Part shown: positions 9,783-20,101 of the stretch, in pieces
Numbering within the stretch: position 1 is the stretch's first letter
Layout: each line of letters opens with the position of its first letter
Assembly (NCBI GenBank): GCA_005862225.1
Contig: SZXV01000002.1
Span: 434,001 to 498,000, forward strand
Length of the DNA stretch: 64,000 nt
Origin: Chlorobium sp.
GTDB lineage: Bacteria > Bacteroidota > Chlorobiia > Chlorobiales > Chlorobiaceae
Direction of reading: 5' to 3'
Program-made: the position numbers and the translations under genes
Notes under the pieces: generated by a model
Database searches by the model: none
Told to the model about the DNA's origin: nothing
What the model saw: the letters and a program-made list of their open reading frames with translations, nothing else

Positions 9783-10415
9783 TTTCTTTTCCGAGAAATA
9801 TGGGCTTATCCCATTAATAGGATGTTGTTCTATCTTAAAGGGGAAGCCAAAGTTACTGTTGCTTGAACTCATTGCCTTCTGTATTTCACCATCAAGATTT
9901 CCGCCCTTGAGGCAGATCAGCATACCCTTTGGTTTCAAAAGCCTGCCAGCATAGGCGCAGAGCTTATCGAGAGAGGCGACCTGCCTGGAGAGTATGGTAT
10001 CAAAAACAACATCATCCAGTTCTTCAACCCTTGAATGAATGGCAACCACGTTTTTAATCCCAAGTTCTTTGATCATCTCCTGACAGGCCATAATCTTTTT
10101 TCCTGTCGAGTCCACAAGAAGAAAATGTGTTTGGGGAAAAACGATGGCAAGCGGAATGCCGGGGAGTCCTCCTCCTGTTCCAAGATCCAGAACCTGCTCG
10201 CCGTTACTGAAGGAGTGATACAGGGTAATCAAGAGTGAATGAAAAATGTGTTTGATTATGACCGGGGCCTCTTCCTTTCGGCTGATCAGGTTAATTTTTT
10301 GGTTCCACTGGTCAAGATAGTCTCCATAGGCAAGCAGTTGCTGAAGCATCGCTGGTTCGATCTCTATTGCATGTTCAGCACATAAAGTCTGGAGTGTCGT
10401 CAATTCTTCATTCAT
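9762..10415 (-). CDS. rsmG: 16S rRNA (guanine-527-N7)-methyltransferase RsmG
   Basis: The 217-residue class I SAM methyltransferase modifies G527 of 16S rRNA. The SAM-binding motif is VLDLGTGGGLPGIPLAI, followed by FLLVDSTGKKI, and then SRQVASLDKL with a late LICLKGG. The frame is open to an ATG at 10520, but the upstream part does not look like RsmG, so I place the start at 10415 (MNEELTTLQ). It converges on rplQ and shares its terminator. It diverges from the gene at 10608. Confidence 0.9.
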   Translation of the reverse strand: MNEELTTLQTLCAEHAIEIEPAMLQQLLAYGDYLDQWNQKINLISRKEEAPVIIKHIFHSLLITLYHSFSNGEQVLDLGTGGGLPGIPLAIVFPQTHFLLVDSTGKKIMACQEMIKELGIKNVVAIHSRVEELDDVVFDTILSRQVASLDKLCAYAGRLLKPKGMLICLKGGNLDGEIQKAMSSSNSNFGFPFKIEQHPINGISPYFSEKKIVIAYR

Positions 10416-10607
10416 TTGTTCATCATTGATAATCCCTTTAAGAGTAAGTGGTTTAGCAAAAAAACAATATTTTGCACTGAATGGCAAATCGGTGTTGATG
10501 ATTGTCTTTATCCGCAACATCTTTTCTACAGAAATAGTACTAAATTACACAACAAGGTAAATGCTGCTCTGTTTTCTTTTACGCAATTAGTGATTAAGTA
10601 AAGTATT

Positions 10608-11729
10608 ATGAGTAATGGTTCCGGCTCTCATGTCTATGCTGTTATTATGGCCGGTGGATTCGGCAAGAAGCTTTGGCCTGTGTCAAGAAAAAAAATGCCA
10701 AAGCAGTTTGTCGACTTGTTGGACGATGGAACAATGATTGCCAAAACGGTTCAACGCATCTCGGGATTAGTGGAAGAAGAACATATTTTTATCATTACCA
10801 GCGAATTGGGGCGTTCACTTCTGGCTACATCCTTCAGCAGCTTTTCCCAGGCGAATATTCTTGTGGAGCCAGCCAGTCGTAATACTGCTCCATGTATTGC
10901 TCTTGCAACCGCGCATATAAAAAAAAGAGATCCTGATGCGGTGACCATTGTGCTGCCATCTGATCATCTTGTGTCGGATCGCAATGCATTTATCAAAATT
11001 GTTAAGGCAGGAATAGAGGTTGCCAGCGAAAAGAAGGGGTTGGTGACCATAGGTATTAAACCCGACAGGCCTGAAACTGCTTATGGCTATATTCAGGCAA
11101 ATGGGGAGCTCTCGCTACCACCAGATTGTTCCTCTGATTCTGATTTTCGTTTGTTCAGAGTAAAGGCTTTTGCTGAAAAGCCGGACTACATGACGGCGGT
11201 TGAGTTTCTTGAAAGCCATGATTTTTATTGGAACAGCGGGATTTTTATCTGGCATCTTGATGCTATATCCAGAGAGTTTGAACGCTCCATGCCCGATTTG
11301 TACAAGGATCTTCTCAATATTTATCAAAGTCTTGGCTCTCAGAGTGAACACAAGGTTATTGAAGATGTTTACTCATGGATTCATCCTCTCTCTATTGATT
11401 ATGGTATTATGGAGAAGGCTGAAACAGTTTTTGTACTGACAGGGGAGTTTGGCTGGACTGATCTTGGATGCTGGGATGAAGTACTAAAGGTTGCCGGAAG
11501 CCGGAATGTGGTTGACGACAAAAAAACCGACAAGCGTCAGGTGCAGGTGGACTGCGAAAATGTCTTTATTAAAAATACCGCAAACAAAGTTGTCTGTACA
11601 ATCGGGTTAAAGGATATTATTATTGTCGAGACTCCTGACGCGTTGTTAATTTGCAGCAAAGGCCACTCCAACAGGGTGCGTGACGTCGTTGATACGCTCA
11701 GGCGTGAAGGGCTTGAGGAGTACCTTTAA
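10608..11729 (+). CDS. manC: mannose-1-phosphate guanylyltransferase
   Basis: The 373-residue nucleotidyltransferase makes GDP-mannose from mannose-1-phosphate and GTP, for surface polysaccharide. The pyrophosphorylase signature is near the start (VIMAGGFGKKLWPVSRKKMPKQF, residues about 12-34), followed by EPASRNTAPCIALA, VLPSDH and FAEKPD. It has only the transferase domain, without the phosphomannose-isomerase domain of the long ManC/AlgA type. The GGxGxRLWP arginine is a lysine here. It stands alone between rsmG and the convergent cysS. Confidence 0.9.
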   Translation: MSNGSGSHVYAVIMAGGFGKKLWPVSRKKMPKQFVDLLDDGTMIAKTVQRISGLVEEEHIFIITSELGRSLLATSFSSFSQANILVEPASRNTAPCIALATAHIKKRDPDAVTIVLPSDHLVSDRNAFIKIVKAGIEVASEKKGLVTIGIKPDRPETAYGYIQANGELSLPPDCSSDSDFRLFRVKAFAEKPDYMTAVEFLESHDFYWNSGIFIWHLDAISREFERSMPDLYKDLLNIYQSLGSQSEHKVIEDVYSWIHPLSIDYGIMEKAETVFVLTGEFGWTDLGCWDEVLKVAGSRNVVDDKKTDKRQVQVDCENVFIKNTANKVVCTIGLKDIIIVETPDALLICSKGHSNRVRDVVDTLRREGLEEYL

Positions 11730-11742
11730 GCATCGGACTGTT

Positions 11743-13182
11743 TTATGACCAGATGACCCCGTCCTTTGTGTCCTTGATCTCAATACCTGCCTCAAGGAGC
11801 TGGTCTCGTATCTTGTCACTGAGCGCAAAATCCTTACTTTTTCTGGCTTCGATTCTTAGATCGAGGAGAATATTCATCACCCTGGCCAGTTTGTTTTCAG
11901 ACCCTTCAAGCTCTCTGTTACTGGATTGACCATCTTGATTGAGGATGCCAAGTGCCTCTCGTCCCGCTCGGTCAAGGAATGCCTCAATGACTTTGCGAGT
12001 TGTATCAGAGAGCCCGTCGTTGCAATCGAGTGCAGCATTTATGGCTTTTGACAGTTCGAAAAGCACTGCGATTGCGACTGGTGTATTGAAGTCATCATCC
12101 ATTGCCTCTGTAAATCGAAGGATGAAGGATGAGCAATCAAACTCACCGGTTCCCGGTTTTTGTTCCCGGAGGCGCCTTTGAGTGTCATGAAGTTTTGCAA
12201 GTCCGGTTGTTGATGCCTTTATGGCAGTTTCTGAATAATCGAGTTGTGATCGATAGTGGGATTGAAGAATGAAAAATCGAATCACCATAGGGTCTGTCGT
12301 TCTGAAGATATCTTTCAGGTTGACTGAATTTTTCAGGGACTTCCCCATTTTAATGCCATTGATCGTCACCATGTTGTTGTGCATCCAGAACCTGACATAC
12401 GGTTTGCCGGTTGCAGCTTCAGACTGGGCGATCTCACAGTCATGGTGCGGGAATTTGTTTTCCATGCCGCCACCGTGAATATCAATCGTTTCACCAAGAT
12501 ATTTCATCGACATGGCTGAACATTCAAGATGCCATCCGGGATAGCCGACGCTCCATGGTGAATTCCACTTCATCAGGTGCCGTTGATCTGCCTTTTTCCA
12601 GAGAGCGAAATCGGCAGGTTCCCTCTTCTCAGATCGTACACCTACCCTGATACCTGATTGCATGGCCTCCTGGTCGGTGCGTCCCGAAAGTTTGCCATAT
12701 CGGCCAAATGATTTGACTGAAAAATAGACATTACCATTGACTTCATAAGCGTAGCCGCATTTGATCAATTTTTCGACAAGAGCAATCTGTTCCGGAATGT
12801 GGGCAGTGGCTGCCGGAGCAATATTGGGACGCAGAACCCCAAGCTGATCCATATCTTCATAGAAACTGCGAGTATAGTACTGGGCAATTTCCATTGGGTC
12901 TGTTTTTTCAAGCTGGGCCTGTTTCATGATCTTGTCTTCCCCCTCATCAGCATCATCGGTCAGATGTCCCACATCGGTTATATTTTGTATATATTTTACC
13001 CGATATCCGCTTAACCGCAGCCAGCGAACAACAACATCAAATGAGACATAGCTTTTCGCGTGGCCGAGATGAGAATGGCCGTAAACGGTCGGGCCGCAGA
13101 CATACATGCTTACGATGTCCGGATGGAGAGGTTCGAACTTCTCTTTTGTTCTGCTGAGGGAGTTATAAATGAAAAGTGACAT
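11743..13182 (-). CDS. cysS: cysteinyl-tRNA synthetase
   Basis: The 479-residue class I synthetase charges tRNA-Cys. Visible features are the zinc ligand C29 (MYVCGPTVYG), the HIGH-type motif HSHLGH (36-41), the second zinc region with PGWHLECSAM and KFPHHDCEIAQSE, and a KMSKS-type motif written KMGKS near residue 272. The carboxy part is the helical DALR-like tRNA-binding domain. It converges on manC with only a 13-bp gap and no terminator visible between them. Confidence 0.96.
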   Translation of the reverse strand: MSLFIYNSLSRTKEKFEPLHPDIVSMYVCGPTVYGHSHLGHAKSYVSFDVVVRWLRLSGYRVKYIQNITDVGHLTDDADEGEDKIMKQAQLEKTDPMEIAQYYTRSFYEDMDQLGVLRPNIAPAATAHIPEQIALVEKLIKCGYAYEVNGNVYFSVKSFGRYGKLSGRTDQEAMQSGIRVGVRSEKREPADFALWKKADQRHLMKWNSPWSVGYPGWHLECSAMSMKYLGETIDIHGGGMENKFPHHDCEIAQSEAATGKPYVRFWMHNNMVTINGIKMGKSLKNSVNLKDIFRTTDPMVIRFFILQSHYRSQLDYSETAIKASTTGLAKLHDTQRRLREQKPGTGEFDCSSFILRFTEAMDDDFNTPVAIAVLFELSKAINAALDCNDGLSDTTRKVIEAFLDRAGREALGILNQDGQSSNRELEGSENKLARVMNILLDLRIEARKSKDFALSDKIRDQLLEAGIEIKDTKDGVIWS

Positions 13183-13324
13183 CTTCTGCTGCTCTGCCTT
13201 TTTTCTTGGGGTGAAGTGATTGTGTTTCTGTAAAAAGTCCGATGAAAGTTAAACATTTGGGTTTTTAACGCAAGGTTTTTAGCTTCCTTTTTATTCCTCT
13301 TTTTTTGAGACCGCTTTCCATGGT

Positions 13325-13906
13325 ATGAAGATTACTGTTGCCGCCTTTCACATCAGTGTTTCCGCTCTTTCAGGGCTTCCAGAAGAATCAGTTCCTGAAA
13401 TTGTTTTTACAGGCAGGTCAAATGTAGGAAAATCTACCCTCCTCAACTCTCTCACCGGGGTAAAGGGTTTGGCAAAAACCAGCGCAACTCCCGGCAAGAC
13501 AAGGTTGATCAACTATTTTTGGGTTAATCACGAATTTTATTTTGTCGATCTTCCGGGGTATGGTTATGCCGCAGTTGGTCATGCAGAGAAAGCTGCCTGG
13601 GGTCATCTGCTGGCATCCTATATCGAGAGCCGGAGAACGATTTCACTTATTGTGCTGCTGCTCGATTCCCGCCATCCTTCGATGTCTTCTGACCGGGCGA
13701 TGATAGATTTTCTGGAGTATCATGAAAGGCCCTACGGGATTGTTCTGACCAAGTATGACAAGCTGACGCAAAAGGAAAAGGTACACACCAGGCGCATGAT
13801 GGAAAGCTCTGCGACAAAAGCCAAATTTATTGTAAATTATTCATCTTTTTCGGGCAAGGGCAAGGATGAGCTTCTGGCTCATTTTGATCATTATATCTGT
13901 CAATAA
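13325..13906 (+). CDS. engB: ribosome biogenesis GTPase EngB/YsxC
   Basis: The 193-residue small GTPase assists assembly of the large subunit. Motifs in order are G1 GRSNVGKST (30-38), a G2-region threonine ([11 protein letters not shown]), G3 DLPGYGYA, and G4 TKYDKL. Length is standard. It diverges from cysS across a 142-bp pyrimidine-rich gap and is followed after 11 bp by purA, so the two probably form one transcript. Confidence 0.95.
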   Translation: MKITVAAFHISVSALSGLPEESVPEIVFTGRSNVGKSTLLNSLTGVKGLAKTSATPGKTRLINYFWVNHEFYFVDLPGYGYAAVGHAEKAAWGHLLASYIESRRTISLIVLLLDSRHPSMSSDRAMIDFLEYHERPYGIVLTKYDKLTQKEKVHTRRMMESSATKAKFIVNYSSFSGKGKDELLAHFDHYICQ

Positions 13907-13917
13907 AAACAATCGTC

Positions 13918-15222
13918 GTGGAATCAAAAAAATTCAGGGCACCGTCACAGTCGGCAACCGTGATTGTCGGCACACAGTTCGGTGATGAAGGAAAAGGAAA
14001 GCTTGTTGACTATCTTTCTGACAAGTATGATATTGTTGTCCGTTATCAGGGGGGGGCGAATGCTGGCCATACGATCTGTTTCGACAATAAAACCGTCGTT
14101 CTGCATCTGATTCCATCCGGAATATTCCACAAGGGATGTGTCTGTGTCATCGGCAATGGTGTTGTGATTGATCCGGCGGCACTGCTTGATGAAATCAGAA
14201 AGGTTGAAGAGCTTGGTTATGAGGTGACGGGCAGGTTGTTTATCAGCCATAATGCCCACCTTATCATGCCTTATCACAAATTGCTTGATTCTCTCCATGA
14301 AACTGCCCAGGGAGACCAGAAGATCGGTACAACTGGCCGTGGTATTGGCCCAAGCTATGAAGACAAGTTTGCGCGCAAGGGTATTCGTGTTGTGGACCTT
14401 CTCAATCCTGAATTGCTGCAGGAGAAGCTCCGCGAAAATCTTGCCGCCAAAAACAAACTGTTTAAAAATATTTATGAAAGGGAAGAGCTTGATGTTGAAC
14501 TCATGGTTCGGGAGTATGAAGAGTTTGACAAGATTATCGACCCGTACGTGACCAACACGCAACTCTTTCTGAACCGTCAGCTCCAGGCGGGAAAAACCGT
14601 TCTGCTTGAAGGAGCACAAGGGTGCCTGCTCGATGTTGATCATGGCACCTATCCTTATGTGACCTCATCAAATCCTACATCCGGAGGCGCCTGTACGGGT
14701 TCCGGCATTGCTCCAAACTATATCGGCAAGGTGATCGGGGTCTGCAAGGCCTACATGACCAGAGTGGGCAACGGAGCTTTTCCTTCGGAACTGCTTGATG
14801 AGACTGGTGAGCTTCTTGGCAAGATCGGCCACGAGTTTGGCGCTACGACCGGCAGAAAACGTCGGTGTGGCTGGATTGATCTTGTCGCTCTCCGTTATTC
14901 ACTGACCGTTAATGGTGTGACTGAAATTGCCCTGACCAAGCTTGATGTGCTTGACAGCTTTGAAGAGATAAAAGTTTGTACTTCCTATATGCTTGAAGGC
15001 AAAGAGATTCATGATTTTCCGACCGATCACCAGACACTTTCAAAAGTTACTCCTGTCTATACCAGCATGAAAGGCTGGAAGGCCTCCAACGCTCATGCAA
15101 GAACTTTTGCGGATATGCAGCCCGAAGCACAGAAGTATGTGGCTTTTCTTGAAGATGAACTTCAGGTGCCAGTCACCTTTATCTCTGTTGGGCCGGGACG
15201 CGAAGAGACTGTTTTTAAATAA
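13918..15222 (+). CDS. purA: adenylosuccinate synthetase
   Basis: The 434-residue enzyme converts IMP and aspartate to adenylosuccinate using GTP, the first committed step to AMP. The glycine-rich GTP loop GDEGKGKLVDYL (about 22-33), NAGHT, QKIGTTGRGIGPSYEDK, LLEGAQG and TTGRKRRCGWID are all present. The start is GTG at 13918, 11 bp after engB; the first dozen residues exceed the family core. Confidence 0.96.
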   Translation: MESKKFRAPSQSATVIVGTQFGDEGKGKLVDYLSDKYDIVVRYQGGANAGHTICFDNKTVVLHLIPSGIFHKGCVCVIGNGVVIDPAALLDEIRKVEELGYEVTGRLFISHNAHLIMPYHKLLDSLHETAQGDQKIGTTGRGIGPSYEDKFARKGIRVVDLLNPELLQEKLRENLAAKNKLFKNIYEREELDVELMVREYEEFDKIIDPYVTNTQLFLNRQLQAGKTVLLEGAQGCLLDVDHGTYPYVTSSNPTSGGACTGSGIAPNYIGKVIGVCKAYMTRVGNGAFPSELLDETGELLGKIGHEFGATTGRKRRCGWIDLVALRYSLTVNGVTEIALTKLDVLDSFEEIKVCTSYMLEGKEIHDFPTDHQTLSKVTPVYTSMKGWKASNAHARTFADMQPEAQKYVAFLEDELQVPVTFISVGPGREETVFK

Positions 15223-15239
15223 TTTCCAGTTTTTTTGCC

Positions 15240-15560
15240 ATGGCCTTGATGGATATTGCGGTTATTCCTCTCGACAGTAAAGAGGGGAGCCTGAGTGGTT
15301 TTGTAGCCGGATTGCAGGAGATTCTGGCAGCCAGCGGCTGCAGTTACCGACTTCATGATATGGGTACGACAGTGGAAGGGCCAGCACCTCTCCTGTTCGA
15401 GCTGGCGCTGAAACTGCACGAATATTCGTTCAGTCAGGGTGGGAAACGTGTTTATTCGGTTATGAAAATCGATGACCGCCGGGATCGGGCCGTTCGTCTT
15501 GGAGAAAAAACGGCATCAGTGAAAGCCAAAATAGCCCCGACAAGGAGGTCGGGAGAGTAG
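15240..15560 (+). CDS. MTH1187/YkoF-type thiamine-binding-like protein
   Basis: The 106-residue protein matches the small MTH1187 family: AVIPLDSKEGSLSGFVAGLQEIL at the start, the YRLHDMGTTVEGPAPLLFELALKLHE centre, and RVYSVMKIDDRRDR near the end. Members are ferredoxin-like folds that form tetramers, and several bind thiamine-like ligands. The actual role here is unknown. It lies 17 bp after purA and 95 bp before bchN, so it is probably the last gene of the engB-purA transcript. Confidence 0.82.
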   Translation: MALMDIAVIPLDSKEGSLSGFVAGLQEILAASGCSYRLHDMGTTVEGPAPLLFELALKLHEYSFSQGGKRVYSVMKIDDRRDRAVRLGEKTASVKAKIAPTRRSGE

Positions 15561-15609
15561 GGGGATTACCGAAAATATTTTATCTTCACCTTCTTTATGA
15601 TTGACCGTT

Positions 15610-15623
15610 GTAACACGGGTTAC
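15610..15623. promoter_or_regulatory. palindrome upstream of bchN
   Basis: Arms GTAAC and GTTAC are separated by 4 bases, 33 bp before the bchN start. A TTGACC hexamer at 15601-15606 immediately precedes it and could be a -35 element, but no good -10 follows at the usual distance. It is a candidate operator for the bchNBL genes. The arms are only 5 bp, so chance is a real possibility. Confidence 0.25.
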
Positions 15624-15655
15624 CATCGGCAAGTAACTCTCAACAGAAAACAGTA

Positions 15656-16918
15656 ATGATGCAGGTTCCCGGTGATATTCAGATAATCAAGGAAGATAAC
15701 GTCACGCACAGTTTTTGTGGTCTGGCCTGTGTTGGCTGGATGTATCAGAAGATCAAGGACAGCTTTTTTCTCATACTTGGAACGCATACCTGCGCCCATT
15801 TTTTGCAGAATGCTCTTGGTATGATGATTTTTGCCAAACCGCGTTTTGGCATTGCCCTTATGGAGGAGGGAGACCTCTCCAAGAATGAGCCTACCCTTCA
15901 GGAGATTATCAGTGAAATCAAGGCGGATCATCATCCATCTGTTATTTTTCTCCTCTCATCATGTACACCGGAGGTGATGAAGGTTGATTTTAAAGGCCTG
16001 GCTCACCATCTCAGCACTCCGGAAGTTCCAGTCCTCTTTGTTCCAGCCAGCGGTCTCGTCTATAATTTTACCCAGGCAGAAGATTCCGTTCTTGCAGCAC
16101 TTGTGCCATTTTGTCCCCAGGCGCCTGCCGGAGAAAAGAAGGTGGTGTTCCTTGGGTCGGTTAATGATTCGACAGCGGATGACCTCAGGGCGGAGGCTGA
16201 AGAGCTTGGAATTTCTGTCGGTGGATTTCTTCCTGAATCGCGTTTCGACAAGATGCCTGCCATTGGTCCCGATACCGTTCTGGCTCCGATACAGCCCTAT
16301 CTTTCAAGAGTCGCCGTCAAGCTTGCCCGTGAACGGGGATGCAGCGTTCTTCATTCGCTGTTTCCTTTTGGACCTGATGGCACCAGAGCATTCTGGGAGG
16401 ATCTCGCCCGTGAATTCGGTATTACTGTTGATCTTCGCGATCGTGAAAAAGCTGCATGGGAGAAGATTCGCAAACAGACAGATCTCCTGAAAGGCAAAAA
16501 GGTTTTTTTGACTGCTGATACCATGATGGAGCTGCCACTTGCACGTTTTCTCCACAATGCCGGAGCCGATGTTGTCGAGTGCAGCAGCGCTTATATTATC
16601 AAGAAGTTTCATGCACGTGAGCTTGAGGCTCTTGAAGGCGTGCGCGTTGTTGAACAGCCGAACTTTCATCGCCAGCTTGAGGATGTCAGGCGCATTAAAC
16701 CCGATCTGATTGTCACTTCGCTGATGACCGCTAATCCTTTTGTGGGGAATGGTTTTGTGGTGAAGTGGAGCATGGAGTTTATGCTCATGCCGATTCACAG
16801 TTGGTCAGGAGTAATCTCTCTTGCCAATCTCTTTGTTTCACCGCTCCAGCGCCGCAGCAAGCTGCCGGCATTTGATGAAAAAGTATGGCTTGAAGGTGTT
16901 ATGCCGAGTGCCGAATAA
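15656..16918 (+). CDS. bchN: light-independent protochlorophyllide reductase subunit N
   Basis: The 420-residue protein is the NifD-like half of the nitrogenase-like reductase that reduces ring D of protochlorophyllide without light. The cysteines that hold the NB [4Fe-4S] cluster are present: C21 (FCGLACVGW), C46 (THTCAHF) and C103 (SSCTPEV). The fourth ligand comes from BchB. The ATG at 15656 is immediately followed by a second ATG, and either may be used. It is followed by bchB after 39 bp. Confidence 0.97.
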   Translation: MMQVPGDIQIIKEDNVTHSFCGLACVGWMYQKIKDSFFLILGTHTCAHFLQNALGMMIFAKPRFGIALMEEGDLSKNEPTLQEIISEIKADHHPSVIFLLSSCTPEVMKVDFKGLAHHLSTPEVPVLFVPASGLVYNFTQAEDSVLAALVPFCPQAPAGEKKVVFLGSVNDSTADDLRAEAEELGISVGGFLPESRFDKMPAIGPDTVLAPIQPYLSRVAVKLARERGCSVLHSLFPFGPDGTRAFWEDLAREFGITVDLRDREKAAWEKIRKQTDLLKGKKVFLTADTMMELPLARFLHNAGADVVECSSAYIIKKFHARELEALEGVRVVEQPNFHRQLEDVRRIKPDLIVTSLMTANPFVGNGFVVKWSMEFMLMPIHSWSGVISLANLFVSPLQRRSKLPAFDEKVWLEGVMPSAE

Positions 16919-16957
16919 TTTATTGCAACTCAATGCAACAACAAACGTTATAGAAGT

Positions 16958-18568
16958 ATGCGCTTAGCTTTCTGGCTCTATGAGGGAACAGCCCTTCATG
17001 GTATCAGCCGAGTCACCAATAGTATGAAAGGGGTTCACACCGTCTATCATGCCCCGCAAGGCGATGATTACATTACGGCCACTTATACCATGCTTGAAAG
17101 AACCCCGCAATTTCCGGGGTTATCCATCAGCGTCGTTCGCGGCAGAGACCTTGCGCAGGGGGTCTCACGACTTCCGACAACATTGCAGCAGGTTGATAAC
17201 CACTACCATCCAGAACTTATCGTCATTGCGCCAAGTTGCAGCACGGCTCTTCTTCAGGAAGATCTGCACCAGCTTGCCGCCCATTCAGGGGTGTCGAATG
17301 AACGACTGATGGTCTATGCGCTGAACCCGTTCAGGGTTTCGGAAAACGAAGCGGCAGATGGCCTGTTTACGGAATTGGTGAAGCGTTACGCCGTCAGTCA
17401 GGAAAAAACGGCAGTGCCTTCGGTGAATATTCTTGGCTTTACTTCACTTGGCTTTCATCTTCGTGCCAATCTGACCAGTATCACCCGTATGTTGCAGACG
17501 CTGGGCATCACGGTGAATGTCGTCGCTCCATGGGGCAGCAGCATTGAGGATCTCCGAAGACTTCCCGCAGCATGGCTCAATATTGCCCCTTATCGGGAAA
17601 TTGGTGTCAATGCAGCCGCCTATCTTGAAGAGAGTTTCTCCATGCCATCACTCACTGAGGCACCTCTCGGGGTTGAACCCACCATGGCATGGTTGCGGTC
17701 ACTTCTTGAAAAATTGAATGCTCTTGGCGCCCAGCGGGGTGTGCCTCCTCTTGCCATGCCGAATCTCAATGCATTTTCACTTGATGGTCTCAGTGCCCCG
17801 AGCGGAGTGCCTTGGTTTGCCCGCACGGCTGACATGGAGAGTTTCAGCAATAAAAAAGCTTTTGTTTTTGGCGATGCCACGCATACCGTCGGTATTGTCA
17901 AGTTTTTGCGCGACGAGCTTGGTATGCAGATTATCGGTGCAGGAACCTATCTCGAACAGCATGCCGACTGGGTGCGCAAGGAGCTGGAAGGGTATCTTCC
18001 AGGTGCTCTTATGGTTACCGATCGTTTTCAGGATGTGGCCCAGGTTATTGAAGATGAGATGCCTGATCTGGTTTGCGGAACACAGATGGAACGCCACAGT
18101 TGCCGCAAGCTTGATGTGCCTTGTATGGTTGTCTGCCCTCCAACCCATATTGAAAACCATCTGCTTGGCTACTATCCGTTTTTTGGATTTGCTGGTGCCG
18201 ATGTTATTGCCGACAGAGTCTATCTCTCCTGTAAACTTGGCCTCGAAAAACACCTTATTGATTTTTTTGGCGATGCGGGTCTTGAGTATGAAGAGAGTTC
18301 ATCGGCGGCAGAAGCTCCGGTTGACCGGTCAGACAGTAATGAGGGTGTCTCTGCGGCCGTCGTTTCCACATTACCATCTGAGGTGAGTTCAGTTGCGGAC
18401 GATGGAGAGATGAAGTGGACAGATGATGCTGAAACCATGCTGAAGAAGGTGCCATTTTTTGTTCGCAAAAAGGTGCGAAAGAATACAGAGAACTTTGCCC
18501 GTACTATTAACGAGCCGGTCATTACCGTGGATGTGTTTCGCAAGGCCAAGGAGTCTCTCGGTGGATAA
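16958..18568 (+). CDS. bchB: light-independent protochlorophyllide reductase subunit B
   Basis: The 536-residue NifK-like subunit pairs with BchN. D36 (HAPQGDDYI), the unusual aspartate ligand of the shared [4Fe-4S] cluster, is in place, as are [13 protein letters not shown], the [16 protein letters not shown] block and the carboxy-terminal [20 protein letters not shown] domain. An acidic, serine/alanine-rich linker at about residues 445-485 separates core and tail. It lies between bchN and bchL. Confidence 0.97.
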   Translation: MRLAFWLYEGTALHGISRVTNSMKGVHTVYHAPQGDDYITATYTMLERTPQFPGLSISVVRGRDLAQGVSRLPTTLQQVDNHYHPELIVIAPSCSTALLQEDLHQLAAHSGVSNERLMVYALNPFRVSENEAADGLFTELVKRYAVSQEKTAVPSVNILGFTSLGFHLRANLTSITRMLQTLGITVNVVAPWGSSIEDLRRLPAAWLNIAPYREIGVNAAAYLEESFSMPSLTEAPLGVEPTMAWLRSLLEKLNALGAQRGVPPLAMPNLNAFSLDGLSAPSGVPWFARTADMESFSNKKAFVFGDATHTVGIVKFLRDELGMQIIGAGTYLEQHADWVRKELEGYLPGALMVTDRFQDVAQVIEDEMPDLVCGTQMERHSCRKLDVPCMVVCPPTHIENHLLGYYPFFGFAGADVIADRVYLSCKLGLEKHLIDFFGDAGLEYEESSSAAEAPVDRSDSNEGVSAAVVSTLPSEVSSVADDGEMKWTDDAETMLKKVPFFVRKKVRKNTENFARTINEPVITVDVFRKAKESLGG

Positions 18569-18604
18569 GATTTTTCTAATCAATCATATTCTTTGTTAAA
18601 TATT

Positions 18605-19432
18605 ATGAGTTTAGTCTTAGCGGTCTATGGAAAGGGCGGTATAGGAAAAAGCACCACAAGTGCCAACATTTCAGCGGCACTTGCCCTGAAAGGGGCCAAG
18701 GTACTGCAGATCGGTTGCGATCCCAAGCACGACAGCACCTTTCCGATTACCGGAAAACTGCAAAAAACCGTTATTGAAGCGCTGGAAGAGGTCGATTTTC
18801 ACCACGAAGAGTTGAGTGCTGAGGATATTATTGAGACGGGATACGCCGGTATTGACTGTCTTGAAGCTGGAGGCCCTCCTGCGGGAAGTGGCTGCGGCGG
18901 TTACGTGGTTGGTGAATCAGTCACTCTGCTCCAGGAGCTGGGACTGTACGACAAGTATGACGTTATCCTTTTTGATGTGCTTGGCGATGTTGTCTGCGGT
19001 GGTTTCAGTGCCCCGCTCAACTATGCGGATTATGCCATCATTATCGCTACTAACGACTTCGACAGTATCTTTGCTGCCAATCGCCTCTGCATGGCTATTC
19101 AGCAGAAAAGTGTGCGTTACAAGGTGAAACTTGCCGGCATAGTTGCCAACCGTGTTGATTATACCACTGGCGGAGGTACGAACATGCTCGACCAGTTCGC
19201 TGAAAAAGTTGGCACCAGACTTCTTGCCAAAGTGCCCTATCACGAACTGATCCGCAAAAGCCGTTTTGCCGGAAAAACTCTCTTTGCCATGGATGAGGCT
19301 GAAGGAAAAGCGGATTGCCTGGTACCATACAACGAGATTGCCGACACTTTGGTTCAGGACGAACCCATAGCATCAATTCCGGTGCCTATCGGCGACAGGG
19401 AGATCTTTAAAATGGTTAATGGGTGGCAGTAG
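18605..19432 (+). CDS. bchL: light-independent protochlorophyllide reductase ATP-binding protein L
   Basis: The 275-residue NifH-like ATPase delivers electrons to BchN/BchB. The P-loop GKGGIGKST is at 9-17, and the cysteines bridging the dimer's [4Fe-4S] cluster are C97 ([11 protein letters not shown]) and C131 ([11 protein letters not shown]). The frame is open to a TTG at 18593, but the ATG at 18605 gives the family start [12 protein letters not shown]. It closes the bchN-B-L operon and faces bchJ. Confidence 0.97.
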   Translation: MSLVLAVYGKGGIGKSTTSANISAALALKGAKVLQIGCDPKHDSTFPITGKLQKTVIEALEEVDFHHEELSAEDIIETGYAGIDCLEAGGPPAGSGCGGYVVGESVTLLQELGLYDKYDVILFDVLGDVVCGGFSAPLNYADYAIIIATNDFDSIFAANRLCMAIQQKSVRYKVKLAGIVANRVDYTTGGGTNMLDQFAEKVGTRLLAKVPYHELIRKSRFAGKTLFAMDEAEGKADCLVPYNEIADTLVQDEPIASIPVPIGDREIFKMVNGWQ

Positions 19433-19472
19433 TATCAGAGAAAAGTCCCTTTTCTGTAAGTGTTGTTATGAG

Positions 19473-19503
19473 TTATCGTCCTGTATGGGATACAGGACGA
19501 TAA
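19473..19503. terminator. hairpin between convergent bchL and bchJ
   Basis: A perfect 14-bp stem pairs 19473-19486 with 19490-19503 around a 3-base loop, in the 80-bp gap between the two convergent genes. There is no long T-run on either side, so it is a weaker rho-independent candidate, but its position suggests it ends both transcripts. Confidence 0.65.
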
Positions 19504-19512
19504 GAGTTTGAT

Positions 19513-20085
19513 TCAAATCTCACAACGGTAATGACACCGTATATGCCCATTCTCCTTCCGAATATCGGCCTTGATCTTTGTTTCAGGATTGACCAGCTCC
19601 TGTAAAAGCGCATTAAACGTGCCGAGGTAAAAGTTGCCGACCACTGGCTGGGTAGGGAAAGTGACCTTTACTGATATTTCGGGTGGGCGATTCATGGTGT
19701 AGCTAAACTCACCGCTTCCGGCAAAGGTCCACGCATTTTTGCTGATGGCAAAGAGGAAAAGCTTGAATGCAGGGCGTGGCGGCAGAAGCTTAAGGAATTT
19801 CTGAAAAATGCCGGGAATACGGACTTTCAACAGGTAGCGGGCAGTTCGTTCTCCGGATTCTTGCAGAATTCTTGCGGTCGCTGTTTCACCGATCTCTTTC
19901 TGCAGCGCTCCGACGAGTGTATGAAATTTTGTCTCTTCAACCATCTCTTTCGGCAAATTGCCGACAATGTATCCTTGGCCGATTTTGCGTAACATGTTTT
20001 CAGCCTTGGTTTTGCCGTAGGTTGCTTCAAGAGCGGCAACGGTCTGGATAATGGAATTCGGTCCTATTTTGGATGAGGTGGTCAT
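19513..20085 (-). CDS. bchJ: BchJ, V4R-domain protein of bacteriochlorophyll synthesis
   Basis: The 190-residue protein resembles BchJ, long annotated as a 4-vinyl (8-vinyl) protochlorophyllide reductase. The carboxy half (about 110-190) looks like a V4R-type small-molecule-binding domain, ending in a CHYRCEI stretch. From family knowledge, the 8-vinyl reductase activity in green sulfur bacteria is mainly assigned to BciA or BciB, so BchJ is better seen as an accessory, perhaps substrate-carrying, protein. It lies head-on to bchL, and its start is 16 bp from the end of the upstream lipoprotein gene. Confidence 0.85.
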   Translation of the reverse strand: MTTSSKIGPNSIIQTVAALEATYGKTKAENMLRKIGQGYIVGNLPKEMVEETKFHTLVGALQKEIGETATARILQESGERTARYLLKVRIPGIFQKFLKLLPPRPAFKLFLFAISKNAWTFAGSGEFSYTMNRPPEISVKVTFPTQPVVGNFYLGTFNALLQELVNPETKIKADIRKENGHIRCHYRCEI

Positions 20086-20101
20086 AGAAATGGTTTATGG
20101 T

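Noticed and set aside
13945-14643. 232-codon minus-strand frame opposite purA
   Set aside because: purA is intact and conserved across this stretch; the opposite frame has no supporting features.
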